Assembly: GCF_013393905.1 (NCBI RefSeq)
Contig: NZ_CP040272.1
Span: 5,948,001 to 6,012,000, forward strand
DNA from: Nostoc sp. C052
Lineage (GTDB): Bacteria > Cyanobacteriota > Cyanobacteriia > Cyanobacteriales > Nostocaceae
DNA length: 64,000 nucleotides
Direction of reading: 5' to 3'
Shown: positions 1 to 9,154 of the stretch, in pieces
Layout of the letters: the number at the start of each line of letters is the position of its first letter
Numbering within the stretch: position 1 is the first letter of the stretch
The notes under the pieces: model-generated
What the model was told of the DNA's origin: nothing
The model's input: only the letters and a program-made list of their open reading frames with translations
The model's database searches: none
Translations under genes and position numbers: made by a program

Positions 1-791
1 ATCATTTCTGGCAAAGCTTTGACAGATTTAGAACGGTTGCCACCGCCATCGTGCATCAGTACAATTGCACCTGGCTTTGCATATTTCAGCACATTTTTGA
101 TTAGCATTGGCACTTGAGGCGAACGACGTTCGGCATCTCCCGACTCTTCTGACCACATCATGACAGCGTACTTCTCATTTTTGGCATATTCGACTAATCC
201 ATTATTCAGAAAGCCGCCAGGGGGACGAAATAGAGTAGTTTTCTCTCCGGTGGTCTTGTAGATGATCTCTGCTGTACGATCAATTTCACTAGCCGCAGTA
301 GCTACGTCCATACGGCGATACCAATGATGCCATGTATGATTACCAATTACGTGACCATCAGCAGCGACTTGCTTGGCAACTTGGGGAAAATATTTCACCA
401 TTTCCCCAATCATGAAGAATGTGGCTTTGATATCATTTTTCTTCAAAATTTCTAAAATCTGTGCCGTATTTTTGGGGCCTGGACCATCATCAAAGGTTAA
501 GGCGATGACTTTCTCATTTGCTTTTAGTTTCCCTTGATAAACGATTGTTCCCTGAAAAGGCTTGGGAATTTCATTCATCTGGTCTGTAGCTGGACTGATA
601 TTCTGTTGTGCGGATGCACTCATCAACTTGTTCTGACTTGCTTTAGCACTCTCGCTTTTTGGCTTTACAATTCCCAATAGATGCTCAAATCCGCTGGTAG
701 TTAAAAGCAAACTGATACCCAAACTACTAGTACCAGTAACCAATGTAATGATGATGAGTTTCGATAACCAAGATAATTTACGGGTAGACAC
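1..791 (-). CDS. Polysaccharide deacetylase (NodB domain), 3' end cut by window edge
   Basis: Carbohydrate esterase family 4 protein that should remove N-acetyl groups from a cell-envelope polysaccharide or peptidoglycan. Starting from GTG at 791 (GAGG 9 nt upstream), residues about 8-32 form a signal anchor, followed by a Ser/Gln-rich linker. The NodB domain then begins with TFDDGP at residues 99-104 (catalytic and metal Asp), HTWHH carries the metal His pair, RPPGG is motif 3, and LMHDGGG appears near the edge. The reading frame is open to base 1, so the last part of the domain lies outside the window. The ATG overlapping the GTG is in the wrong frame. Family assignment is secure; the substrate is not known. 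Confidence 0.9.
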   Translation of the reverse strand, partial: MSTRKLSWLSKLIIITLVTGTSSLGISLLLTTSGFEHLLGIVKPKSESAKASQNKLMSASAQQNISPATDQMNEIPKPFQGTIVYQGKLKANEKVIALTFDDGPGPKNTAQILEILKKNDIKATFFMIGEMVKYFPQVAKQVAADGHVIGNHTWHHWYRRMDVATAASEIDRTAEIIYKTTGEKTTLFRPPGGFLNNGLVEYAKNEKYAVMMWSEESGDAERRSPQVPMLIKNVLKYAKPGAIVLMHDGGGNRSKSVKALPEM

Positions 792-814
792 ATTAAATAT
801 CCTCAAATATTGGG

Positions 815-930
815 GATTGGGCATTGAAAAGAGGCAGAGGGGCGGGGTGCGGGGGGCGGAGGGGAAAATTCTTCTCCCTTGCTCCCTGCTCCCTTGCTTC
901 TTCCCCAGTCCCCAGTCCCCAGCTTACGTA
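815..930. repeat. G-run/C-run intergenic palindrome
   Basis: A G-rich arm with runs of GGGG and GCGGGG is followed by AAAATTCTTCTCC and then a C-rich arm ending in CCCCAGTCCCCAG. The arms are roughly complementary, so the transcript can fold into a long imperfect hairpin. The same design recurs in many spacers of this window. Confidence 0.7.
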
Positions 931-1063
931 TAAAAGTACTATCAGCTAATTATAGAGAGCTAGTCAAATTATGCGATCGCTCTTATCCCAGCATACACCG
1001 CCAGCTATCCCGGACATATATTGTAGGGGTGGGATTCCCGGCGATTTTCTGATTCTTAATTAT

Positions 1064-1711
1064 TTATTTAAGTCCACCAAACAACGAATGGGCAAACAAA
1101 GCGGCTTGAGTGCGATCGCGTAAACTCAACCGACTCAGAATATTGGTAACATAATTCTTAACAGTATTTTCTGAAAGAAACAGCGATTCAGCAATTTCAC
1201 GGTTATTGGCTCCACAAGCAATTAACCGTAATACATCTAATTCTCTGGCTGTGAGTTGCGCCAATTCTGGAGGGGGTTGCACAGACGAGACAGGAGCAGC
1301 AATCGGCGTGAGTGCTTTCTCAAATAATCCTGGCCCCAGTAGAGTTTGTCCCTTGTAGACTGATCTAATTGCCAACATTAATTCATCTGGTTCGGTGTCC
1401 TTGAGCAAATAGCCCTTTGCACCCAACCGCATTGCCTGAAAAACATACTCATCATCATCGAAGGTCGTGAGGACGAGAACCTTAATGTTGGGATATTGTT
1501 GAGCGATCGCTTTTGTGGTCGCGACTCCATCCATTACGGGCATTCGGATATCCATTAGCACAATATCGGGTTGCAGCGCGGCAATCTGTTCGAGTGCCCG
1601 TTGTCCATTCTCCGCCTCACCAATTACCTGCATCTCTGCATTCGACTCAAGCATACTCTTAAGTCCCTGGCGAATAAGATGCTGATCGTCAACTAATAAA
1701 ATCTGAATCAT
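1064..1711 (-). CDS. NarL/FixJ-family response regulator
   Basis: Two-component transcription regulator. The receiver domain (residues 1-120) has the acidic pair D8/D9, the phosphoacceptor D54 in LMDIRMP and a conserved Lys in LLKDTEPDE. A C-terminal LuxR-type helix-turn-helix (TARELDVLRLIACGANNREI) follows. ATG at 1711 is preferred because MIQILLVDDQ is the normal receiver start; a TTG at 1753 would add 14 untypical residues. It lies directly downstream of the histidine kinase gene on the same strand, so the two form a cognate pair in one operon. Regulated genes cannot be told from the sequence. Confidence 0.92.
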   Translation of the reverse strand: MIQILLVDDQHLIRQGLKSMLESNAEMQVIGEAENGQRALEQIAALQPDIVLMDIRMPVMDGVATTKAIAQQYPNIKVLVLTTFDDDEYVFQAMRLGAKGYLLKDTEPDELMLAIRSVYKGQTLLGPGLFEKALTPIAAPVSSVQPPPELAQLTARELDVLRLIACGANNREIAESLFLSENTVKNYVTNILSRLSLRDRTQAALFAHSLFGGLK

Positions 1712-1784
1712 CGGAGTTACTATTTGTCTTGGGATCAGGCAGGAGGGTTTCAACCTTGTTCATTTTTGTTAACATAGTTTGGTT

Positions 1785-3056
1785 TTATTCTGCCGACCTA
1801 CTTAACAAAAGCTTTGATAGTGGCAAAGAAACAGAAATACAGCAACCTGTTCCTAGTTGACTGTGGAGATTTAACTGGCCGCCTAGTGCAACCGACCGTT
1901 CTCGCATTCCTTGCAATCCAAACCCGGTTGTGTTTTGAGTGGGGTTAAACCCTTTTCCATTATCTTCGATTGACAGATGAATCATCCCCGCGTGAGCTAG
2001 AAGTTTAACGGTGACACTTGTCGCCTGAGCATGTTTGCAAATATTTGTCAGCGATTCTTGCACAATACGATAAAGGGCAGTGTTTACTTCTGTTGGTAAA
2101 GTGTGCGGTAGATCAAATTTACAGGAAGGTTCAATACCTGTAGTTTGCTGAAAATCTGTCAGCAGCTTTTCAATGGCTGATTTGAGAGATTGCCCTTGCA
2201 AAGGATTTGAACGTAAAACAGAAAGCGATCGCCGGATCTCTAGCAGTGCCTCAGCCCCCAATTCTTTCGCCTGTTTGAGAAATGTCAATGCTTTATCATT
2301 ATTTGATTGCCAGAACAACAGAGTATTATTTATTTGAATGGTTTGGGCAGCGAGAGTATGTCCTAACCCATCGTGAATTTCGCGGGCAATGCGATTGCGT
2401 TCTTGCAAGGTTGCCTGATCTTCAATTCTTAGTGCATACTGGCACAGTTGTTGATTGATAATCTCTAATTGCTGATGGGCAATTTCTAACTGCTCTCGAC
2501 TTTGGCGCTCTGCAAGCAGGGCATTTATTAACAATAAAGCGAATACTAACGTTAAGCTAAACAATAATATATTACTTAATCGCCAATCCCAAGACATAGC
2601 GATCAGCTTATCTCGCATAAAATTCTCAGGTACAATGGGTCTTAATAAAAGCAGTGTTCCATGAGAGAGCAGAGATAAACCCAAGACAACCAACTGTCCC
2701 GATCGCTTAAATATCAGACAACTCCGCATTACCAGTACCAGACACAGCAGCAAAACTGAGCGAGGAGATAAGCTATGTTGAGTCGCTGGCAGCCAAATTA
2801 AAAATAATTCCAGGGCTGTATAAAGTAATTTTGTTTCCAGCTTCACCATTGGTAGTCTCAAGCCCATTAAGCTGAAAGTGGCGATCGCCGTAACTCGTAG
2901 CAGCAACGACCAAGACAACTCAAACGGCAACAGAATTTCCATGAACGCTGCCGTAGCCAATAACAGCCACTCTAGGTAAAGTAATAAACGAAACGATGGG
3001 TAGGTCAAGCTAACCATAGAACTATTCCAACTTAATGGTCTTTGTGATAAAACCAT
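1785..3056 (-). CDS. Sensor histidine kinase, NarX/DesK type (HisKA_3)
   Basis: Membrane-bound sensor kinase partnered with the adjacent NarL-type regulator. Several hydrophobic segments fill the N-terminal half, followed by a short coiled coil and the phosphoacceptor box EIHDGLGHTLA. The HATPase domain shows the N box (ALYRIVQESLTNICKHA), the G1 box (IEDNGKGF) and the G2 box (GFGLQGMRER). The frame is open upstream to 3260, but those 68 codons translate a G/C-rich intergenic repeat, so ATG at 3056 (MVLSQRPLSW) is taken as the start. No extracellular sensor domain is apparent, so the stimulus is unknown. Confidence 0.9.
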   Translation of the reverse strand: MVLSQRPLSWNSSMVSLTYPSFRLLLYLEWLLLATAAFMEILLPFELSWSLLLRVTAIATFSLMGLRLPMVKLETKLLYTALELFLIWLPATQHSLSPRSVLLLCLVLVMRSCLIFKRSGQLVVLGLSLLSHGTLLLLRPIVPENFMRDKLIAMSWDWRLSNILLFSLTLVFALLLINALLAERQSREQLEIAHQQLEIINQQLCQYALRIEDQATLQERNRIAREIHDGLGHTLAAQTIQINNTLLFWQSNNDKALTFLKQAKELGAEALLEIRRSLSVLRSNPLQGQSLKSAIEKLLTDFQQTTGIEPSCKFDLPHTLPTEVNTALYRIVQESLTNICKHAQATSVTVKLLAHAGMIHLSIEDNGKGFNPTQNTTGFGLQGMRERSVALGGQLNLHSQLGTGCCISVSLPLSKLLLSRSAE

Positions 3057-3534
3057 AGGTATTTTCACAATTTTAGAGGGAAATATTGAACTGGGGACTG
3101 GGTATTGGCGACTAGGGATTGGGGAGTAGGGAGGGGAAAGCAGGGGGGCAGGGGAGGCAGGGGAGGAAAGAAAGTTATTGTTATTATTAAGCAATTTCTC
3201 TTCCCCCTTGCACCCCGCACCCCGCTCCCTACTCCCCAATCCCCAGTACCCATTCCTCAATACCCATTACTCTTCTATATAACGAATCTATCTCTGGTAT
3301 TGGTAGAACCGTTCCGACTGATTAATTATTTCTAAATTAGGAAAAAAGTCACAATCACTTGAGTACTTTTTTACTGGTCAGGTTAGGAATTCTAGCTCAT
3401 GTGCAAACCCATCACAGCTTTTAAGATTAGCTGGTGTGAGTAAATCAGCAAATTTTCAAACATCTTCTAAATAGTTAGAAGCTGAAATTTACTCATAACA
3501 ATGGTATTACACACAATCAAAACAAGAGAAGTAA
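3057..3534. other. Spacer between divergent genes, mostly a G/C-run palindrome
   Basis: This 478-bp spacer separates the kinase gene (-) from the lipoprotein gene (+). About 3085-3260 is an imperfect palindrome: GGGGAG-type runs, an AT core, then CCCC-type runs. The core 3180-3206 is an exact reverse complement of 5372-5398. Small open frames across it are translated repeat and were not called. The remaining 270 bp are AT-rich and should hold the promoter of the lipoprotein gene; no clear promoter motif was identified. Confidence 0.7.
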
Positions 3535-3918
3535 ATGATTAAAAAACAGATAATTTTACCAACCATGCTACTTGCGACTATCCTCATTGGGGGAATGACA
3601 GGTTGCAGCAATTCTAAATCTCCAGATGTGTCCCAAGGGGATGACTCTGGCACAAAGGTATCTGATACTTCTACGACAAACTCTCCAGCATCAAATACGC
3701 CAGAACGCGCTCAAAAGCGCGAAGAAATTCGCAAACAAATCGAAGCAGTTCTGACCCCAGATCAGGTAAAGGAATTGTCAGGAAAATTGCAACAAGGTGA
3801 AAAAATGCGTAAAGCAGTGTTTAGCCTAAATCTAACGGCCGATCAAAAGACTAAAATTCAGGATATTTTTAAGACTGCTTATCCCCACCGCAAAGGTAAA
3901 TCTGAAGATAATTCCTAA
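3535..3918 (+). CDS. Small lipoprotein with two LTxxQ motifs (Spy/CpxP-like)
   Basis: Probable envelope lipoprotein of 127 aa. A signal peptide ends in the lipobox GMTGC with Cys24, followed by a Ser/Thr-rich linker. The helical C-terminal half carries LTPDQ (73-77) and LTADQ (100-104), the motif shared by Spy/CpxP periplasmic chaperones and metal-responsive relatives. An AGAGAAG ribosome site precedes the ATG. It sits upstream of a C-terminal processing protease on the same strand with a 120-bp gap, and an envelope-quality role would fit both. Function is inferred from the motif only. Confidence 0.75.
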   Translation: MIKKQIILPTMLLATILIGGMTGCSNSKSPDVSQGDDSGTKVSDTSTTNSPASNTPERAQKREEIRKQIEAVLTPDQVKELSGKLQQGEKMRKAVFSLNLTADQKTKIQDIFKTAYPHRKGKSEDNS

Positions 3919-4038
3919 TAGTTTGAGTAAAACCGAATTCCGAATTCAAGTTATTATCATCTGCAACTGAGGATATTCAACCCTTCATTGATTGCATTCT
4001 GAATTCTGAATTCTGTATTCTTCTTCAAGATTTAAAGT

Positions 4039-5319
4039 ATGTTTAAACAAAAATTTCTCGTCAAGATAGAGCTAGCTGTTATAGCAATAATGCTTTTAGG
4101 AACTAGTCTCTACGCTTCCAAAGCTTTCGGTAAAGCCGAACCTAGCCCTCAAAAGCTCGTAGATGAAGTGTGGCAAATCCTAGATAAAAATTATGTTGAT
4201 GTCAGCTTTAACCATCAAGATTGGAAAGCAATTCGACAGCAGTATCTTGGCCGTTCCTATAGTTCTAATCAACAGGCTTATGGGGCGATTCAAGAAATGG
4301 TGGCAAAATTAGGCGATCGCTACACCGAGTTTTTCGACCCCCAGGAATTTAAAGCACTAAATAACGACCTTTCTGGCAACCTCAGTGGTGTGGGGTTGGA
4401 ACTGGCACAGAATGAAAAAACTAAAGCTTTAACCGTTATCGCCCCCATTGCCGGAACGCCTGCTTTTAAAGCAGGCATTTTACCAGACGATGTAATTGTC
4501 CAGATTAACGGTCAAATAACTCAGGGGATGAAAATTGAGGATGCCGTGAAGCGAATTCTCGGCCCGGTGGGAACTAAGGTAGTACTCACAATTCAACGGG
4601 GTAGCCAATCGCAAACTTTCAACCTTACCCGTGCAAATATTGCCATCTATCCTGTCACTTACAACACACAAACAACGCCAGCAGGCAAGATTGGTTACAT
4701 TCGTTTACCAGAGTTTACCGAAACTGCCCCCGCAGAGATGCATCGAGCAATTGAAGCATTAGAACAACAACAGGTACAGGGCTACGTTTTGGATCTGCGT
4801 TCCGATCCAGGTGGACTGCTGGATGCAAGTTTGCAAATTGCCAGTATGTGGTTGAAGCAAGGAGCGATCGTATCTTTGGTCAATCGAGACCAAGTTAAAG
4901 ATAGCTACAATGCTTCAGGACATCCTCTCACCAACAAACCCTTAGTAATACTGGTCGATAAGGGATCTGCTAGCGCCAGCGAAATTCTGTCAGGAGCGTT
5001 GCAAGACGATCATCGCGCCAGATTAGTCGGGACTCGCACCTTCGGTAAAGGTTTAGTTCAAGCCGTAGAACCACTGGAAGATGGTTCGGGGCTGAAACTA
5101 ACCATCGCTAAATACTACACACCAAAAGGTCGAGATATCAATCATGTCGGCATTGAACCAGATATTACTGTGGAGTTAACCGAGGCACAACAGAAAGCAT
5201 TACTACAAAAGCAAACCTTGGGGACATTAGCCGATCCTCAGTATGCTAGCGCCGTTGCTGACCTGAGCAAATTGATTCAGTCTGGGGCCGATCGTATGAG
5301 TTTACAGAGTGGGAAATGA
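4039..5319 (+). CDS. Carboxyl-terminal processing protease (peptidase family S41)
   Basis: Serine endopeptidase acting on C termini of exported or thylakoid-lumen proteins; cyanobacterial paralogues include the D1 processing enzyme CtpA. An N-terminal hydrophobic segment (10-28) directs export. A PDZ domain spans about 105-190 with GVGLEL and the AGILPDDVIVQING loop. The catalytic part has LRSDPGGLL and GSASASEILSG with probable nucleophile Ser312, and GTRTFGKGLVQ with the general base Lys337, giving the expected 25-residue spacing. The 426-aa length is normal. Which Ctp paralogue it is cannot be decided from sequence alone. Confidence 0.92.
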   Translation: MFKQKFLVKIELAVIAIMLLGTSLYASKAFGKAEPSPQKLVDEVWQILDKNYVDVSFNHQDWKAIRQQYLGRSYSSNQQAYGAIQEMVAKLGDRYTEFFDPQEFKALNNDLSGNLSGVGLELAQNEKTKALTVIAPIAGTPAFKAGILPDDVIVQINGQITQGMKIEDAVKRILGPVGTKVVLTIQRGSQSQTFNLTRANIAIYPVTYNTQTTPAGKIGYIRLPEFTETAPAEMHRAIEALEQQQVQGYVLDLRSDPGGLLDASLQIASMWLKQGAIVSLVNRDQVKDSYNASGHPLTNKPLVILVDKGSASASEILSGALQDDHRARLVGTRTFGKGLVQAVEPLEDGSGLKLTIAKYYTPKGRDINHVGIEPDITVELTEAQQKALLQKQTLGTLADPQYASAVADLSKLIQSGADRMSLQSGK

Positions 5320-5331
5320 AGGAGGCAAGAC

Positions 5332-5493
5332 AATACGGTTCGGTTAACAAAGTTATCTGTTGAGGCGAGCAGGGGAAGAGAAATTGCTTAATAATAACTC
5401 TCTTTCCTGCCCTGCCTCCGCAGCTCCCTGCCCCCTGCCCCCTGCCTCCTGCCTTCCTTAATAAACACTGTCGTGAACAAGTCAGGAACCGTA
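5332..5493. repeat. Palindromic element with degenerate CAATACGGTTCGG-type ends
   Basis: The left end CAATACGGTTCGGTTAA and the right end AGGAACCGTATCT are imperfect inverted repeats. The interior has a G-rich arm, the core 5372-5398 (exact inverse of 3180-3206) and a C-rich arm with CTGCCCCCTGCC runs. The ends match the family of 15575-15692, but no target duplication was found, so this looks like an older or composite copy. Confidence 0.6.
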
Positions 5494-5503
5494 TCTTTCC
5501 ATC

Positions 5504-6412
5504 ATGTCAACCCGCAAAGCCCAACGACTTGAAATTTGTGAACCAGTGCCAGGTCTGCAAATCTTGGTTAAACTCAGTAACAATCCTTTAGTGCGGACAA
5601 TCATAACTACTGTTACCCACCATCAGCTAGCAATCATTGGGGTTATATTTGTTGCCACTCTAGTTTTTTCTATGCGGGAAAATGCCCCCTGGCTGACAGT
5701 ACCGAAACAGGTAGCGATTGAATTTTTTTCTGCTGTATCCCAATCCCTAGCCGCTTTATTGGGAGTGTTAATTGTTTTCCTCACTTTTACTAGTCAGTTG
5801 ATTGCTCAAAGGAGATATGAAGACTACTATACACTTCAGATTCAGATTGACCAACTCATTCGTCTAACTCAGTCTCTTCCTCCCGAACTTAGTAATTTTG
5901 ATGAAACTTTGATAGCTCTGATTAACTATTTAGTTCCCTTGCATTTAAAGGATTTTCCAATTTGGGCAACTACATCTCAAGTATTACCTTGGGACAAGCT
6001 TTTAGACAATTTCAAGAATGAACATGAATTGATGCGGGTGCAGCAAGAATTTTCCTTAGCTACCCATCTACACCAACAACAAATTTCACTTGTCATCAAT
6101 AACATGGAAGAAATCCTAGAGAGATTTTCTCGGCTTTATAATCGCATTTTAGAGATGAGTCGTTTCATTCTGGCGATTGTAAAGTTGTCTTTTCTCCTGG
6201 GAGTTTCGCTCCTTTTTTTGCTGTTATTTGGCATTATCGATTTGCAAAGGAAGTTTCCTGATCTCAGCCTACCTGTAATTGTTTCTTTAGCAATTTGGGT
6301 ATTGATTGCTCTTTTAGAGTTAGTACTTGACACCTGGTTTTTTTATAAAAGCCTCTATGGCTCTTCGAGTCACTATTTGCGCTTTTTTGCGAATAAAAAA
6401 TACCCTAATTAA
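5504..6412 (+). CDS. Conserved-looking integral membrane protein, function unknown
   Basis: 302-aa protein of no family I recognise. Hydrophobic segments lie at about 43-60 and 80-100. A helical, probably cytoplasmic middle part (105-210) follows, then two further membrane segments at about 215-237 and 247-270. A bestrophin or DUF-type channel topology is possible but no diagnostic motif is seen. The ATG lies about 10 nt from the end of the upstream palindromic element and has no clear ribosome site. It precedes the sigma factor gene by 20 bp on the same strand, so the two are probably cotranscribed. Confidence 0.7.
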   Translation: MSTRKAQRLEICEPVPGLQILVKLSNNPLVRTIITTVTHHQLAIIGVIFVATLVFSMRENAPWLTVPKQVAIEFFSAVSQSLAALLGVLIVFLTFTSQLIAQRRYEDYYTLQIQIDQLIRLTQSLPPELSNFDETLIALINYLVPLHLKDFPIWATTSQVLPWDKLLDNFKNEHELMRVQQEFSLATHLHQQQISLVINNMEEILERFSRLYNRILEMSRFILAIVKLSFLLGVSLLFLLLFGIIDLQRKFPDLSLPVIVSLAIWVLIALLELVLDTWFFYKSLYGSSSHYLRFFANKKYPN

Positions 6413-6432
6413 TAGGCAGAAGCCAATTTACC

Positions 6433-7410
6433 ATGAGTAACTTAACATTCACACAGACCAAATTTAGTAACACAGGTAAAGCATCTCAATCTACAACTGA
6501 TACAGTACGTAGTTATCTTAAAGAAATTGGTCGGATACCTCTATTAACCCACGAGCAAGAAATTTCTTTTGCCAAACAAGTTCAGCAGATGATAAAAATA
6601 CTTGCTGAATCAGAAAAACTTACTGTTGAATTAAAGCGTACACCCACACTGGCAGAATGGGCTAACCAGATGCAGTTAAGTGAACAAGAACTACTTCAGC
6701 AGCTAAATCAAGGGAAAAAAGCCAAGCAGAAAATGATCGCGTCTAATCTCCGGCTTGTGGTGTCAATTGCCAAGCAATATCAGAGACGCAACTTAGAGCT
6801 TATGGACTTAATTCAAGAAGGTACTTTAGGTTTGGAGAGAGGGGTTGAAAAATTTAATCCGGCTTTAGGATACAGATTTTCAACCTACGTTTACTGGTGG
6901 ATTCGTCAAGGAATTACCAGAGCGATCGCCCAGCAAGGACGAGCGATTAGATTACCCATTCACATCAATGAAAAGTTAAATAAAATTAAGCGAGTTCAGC
7001 GAGAATTATCTCAAAAGCTAGGTCGCATTCCCACTAGTATAGAAATTGCTAATGCACTTTCTTTAAAGCCTAGTCAGATTCGAGAGTTTCTAATTTTGTC
7101 TCGCCAAACTATCTCTCTCGATATTCGAGTTGGATCGGATAGAGATATACAATTACAAGATTTAATAGAAGATTACAGATATTCTGATAATGCTTATACC
7201 ACTGGAGAATACATTAATCAGGATGTCGAAAGTTTATTGTCAAATCTGCCTCAGCAGCAACAAGAAATATTAACTTTGCACTTTGGATTGATAGACGGAA
7301 ATGGACTTTCTCTAGAACAGATTGCTCAACGTATGGGTATTAGCCGAGAACGAGTCAGACAGATAGAAAAACAAGCTCTTAACCTTCTAAATCGGCAGCT
7401 AAGTAAGTAG
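6433..7410 (+). CDS. RNA polymerase sigma factor, group 2 (SigB/D/E type)
   Basis: Primary-like sigma-70 factor of 325 aa, one of the non-essential factors cyanobacteria use in stress or nutrient responses. Region 1.2 is DTVRSYLKEIGRIPLLTHEQE, just 21 residues of which the first half is diagnostic. Region 2 contains SNLRLVVSIAKQYQ, DLIQEGTLGLERG and YVYWWIRQGITRAI. Region 3 follows, and region 4.2 has ISRERVRQIEKQAL. The long acidic N-terminal extension of SigA is absent, which supports group 2. It is probably cotranscribed with the preceding membrane protein gene. Confidence 0.9.
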   Translation: MSNLTFTQTKFSNTGKASQSTTDTVRSYLKEIGRIPLLTHEQEISFAKQVQQMIKILAESEKLTVELKRTPTLAEWANQMQLSEQELLQQLNQGKKAKQKMIASNLRLVVSIAKQYQRRNLELMDLIQEGTLGLERGVEKFNPALGYRFSTYVYWWIRQGITRAIAQQGRAIRLPIHINEKLNKIKRVQRELSQKLGRIPTSIEIANALSLKPSQIREFLILSRQTISLDIRVGSDRDIQLQDLIEDYRYSDNAYTTGEYINQDVESLLSNLPQQQQEILTLHFGLIDGNGLSLEQIAQRMGISRERVRQIEKQALNLLNRQLSK

Positions 7411-7451
7411 TATGAAAGGGAATTAACAATTCAAAATTCAAGAAATTTCAG

Positions 7452-7481
7452 ACGTTCGCGTAGCGTCTCGTAGAGAAGTAC
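7452..7481. repeat. Dispersed GCGTAGC-type short repeat
   Basis: GACGTTCGCGTAGCGTC followed by TCGTAGAGAAG forms a small hairpin. This short dispersed motif is common in Nostoc spacers; a related fragment is seen near 62278-62330. Confidence 0.5.
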
Positions 7482-7576
7482 GGTTTTGAACCTTTACTTT
7501 TTTCATAAAACAGAATTCAGAATATTCCATTACCTCATAGGCGGGGTAATCAAACTAAAATCCACTGGAGGTTCTG

Positions 7577-9154
7577 ATGAACCATGAAATTTCTAACGAG
7601 AGTTTAACTGAAAATAGTAACGAGAATTTGACTGAAAATAGTGTGGAATCAAAGCTACCACGATCGCCAAAAAAGAAAAAGATTACTTGGGTAATTTTAG
7701 GGGTGATATTACTGGCTGGACTGGGTTTATTTGGTATCCATACAGGTGCAGCGAAGTCAGACAAAACTGGAAAATCTGGTCGTAATAAGCAGCAAGTAAC
7801 ACCTGTAACTGTGGCAATGGTGACACAAAAAACGGTTCCGGTGCAATTGCAGGCGATCGGTAATGTGCAATCAGGGTCTACGGTAGCAATTACACCCCAA
7901 GCTAGCGGACGGATTATCGGAGTTTATTTCAAGAAAGGTCAAGAGGTGAAAAAGGGACAACTTTTATTTACCCTAGATGACCGATCGCAAGCTGCCGCAA
8001 TCCAGCAAGCTCAAGGTACTGTGGCGAAAGACTTAGCCTCGGTACAACAAGCTAGAGATACATTAACCAGAGATTTGGGTCAGGTAGACCAAGCTAGAGC
8101 CACTTTAGTCAAAGACCAAGCCTTAGTCCGACAAGCACAAGCGAATTTAGCCAAGGATCAAGCGCAAGCAGAATTTGCTCAGGGACAGAGCGATCGCTAT
8201 GGTGCATTGTATAAGAAGGGCGCGATTAGTTTAGATCAAGCACAGCAATACGTTTCTAATAGTAAATCGGCTACAGCAACCCTTCAGGCAGATCGAGAAG
8301 CGATCGCTAATGCTGAAGCAGTTTTGAAAAGCGATCGAGTAGCGCTGACTAATGCTGGTGCAGTTGTCCAAGGCGATCGAGCTGCGATCGCTAATGCTCA
8401 AGCCGTTGTCACTTCCGACCAAGGAGCATTAGACAATACCAAAGTGCAATTATCTTACGCCAAAATTTATGCGCCGATTGATGGTCTTGCTGGCAATATT
8501 CTGGTGACTCAGGGGAATGTGGTGCAAGCCAACAGCACGACTCCATTGGTAAATATCACCCAAATTCGCCCGATTCAAGTTGCTTTTTCCATTCCTGAAA
8601 CAAATCTACCGCAGGTACAAAAGTATATGCAGAATGGCAAGCTGAAGGTAGATGTGACGTTCCCGGATAATCCATCTCGTTCTATACCAGGTACTTTGAC
8701 ATTTGTCAATAATACGGTCGATAACACTACGGGGACAATTCAACTGATTGGCGACTTTGAAAACACTCAGGGACATTTGTTTCCCGGTCAATTTGTCAAT
8801 GCCACCCTAACGCTGACCGAAGAACCGAATGCAACGGTTGTTCCTTCCCAAGCCGTACAGAATGGCCCCGATGGGCAGTTTGTGTTTGTAGTTAAGCCAG
8901 ATATGACAGTAGAAAATGTGCCAGTTACAGTTAGCAGCACGATTCAGGGGCTAGATGTGATTCAGAAAGGGCCGCAACCAGGCGATAAAATTGTCATCGA
9001 TGGTCAAGCGAATCTGGTTTCGGGTAGCAAAATCCGCGTCAAAACAGCCGGCAATGACTCAAACGCAGGTGGAAATTCTTCGAGAAGAGGAAGGGGGGCA
9101 GGAGGCAGGCAGCAGGGGGGAGAATCCTCGAAGTCAGGCGGAGGTGATTCATGA
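7577..9154 (+). CDS. RND efflux periplasmic adaptor (HlyD/MFP family)
   Basis: Membrane fusion protein linking an inner-membrane RND pump to an outer-membrane channel. A Lys-rich cytoplasmic start is followed by one membrane anchor (about 34-53). The first half of the lipoyl domain is TPQASGRIIGVYFKKGQEVKKGQ, of which GRIIGVYFKKGQEVKKG is the signature. A long coiled coil (about 130-275) built of repeated LVRQAQANLAKDQ-like units follows, then the second lipoyl half (IYAPIDGLAGNI) and beta-barrel domains. The tail is Gly/Arg-rich and encoded by a G-run repeat (about 9085-9125). Its TGA overlaps the ATG of the first pump gene by 4 bp, so translation is coupled. Confidence 0.95.
   Translation: MNHEISNESLTENSNENLTENSVESKLPRSPKKKKITWVILGVILLAGLGLFGIHTGAAKSDKTGKSGRNKQQVTPVTVAMVTQKTVPVQLQAIGNVQSGSTVAITPQASGRIIGVYFKKGQEVKKGQLLFTLDDRSQAAAIQQAQGTVAKDLASVQQARDTLTRDLGQVDQARATLVKDQALVRQAQANLAKDQAQAEFAQGQSDRYGALYKKGAISLDQAQQYVSNSKSATATLQADREAIANAEAVLKSDRVALTNAGAVVQGDRAAIANAQAVVTSDQGALDNTKVQLSYAKIYAPIDGLAGNILVTQGNVVQANSTTPLVNITQIRPIQVAFSIPETNLPQVQKYMQNGKLKVDVTFPDNPSRSIPGTLTFVNNTVDNTTGTIQLIGDFENTQGHLFPGQFVNATLTLTEEPNATVVPSQAVQNGPDGQFVFVVKPDMTVENVPVTVSSTIQGLDVIQKGPQPGDKIVIDGQANLVSGSKIRVKTAGNDSNAGGNSSRRGRGAGGRQQGGESSKSGGGDS

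Noticed and set aside
748..933. 61-aa plus-strand open frame
   Set aside because: Overlaps the start of the deacetylase gene and then translates a G/C-run repeat.
3065..3335. Small open frames on both strands upstream of the histidine kinase
   Set aside because: They are translated palindromic repeat, low in complexity and without ribosome sites.
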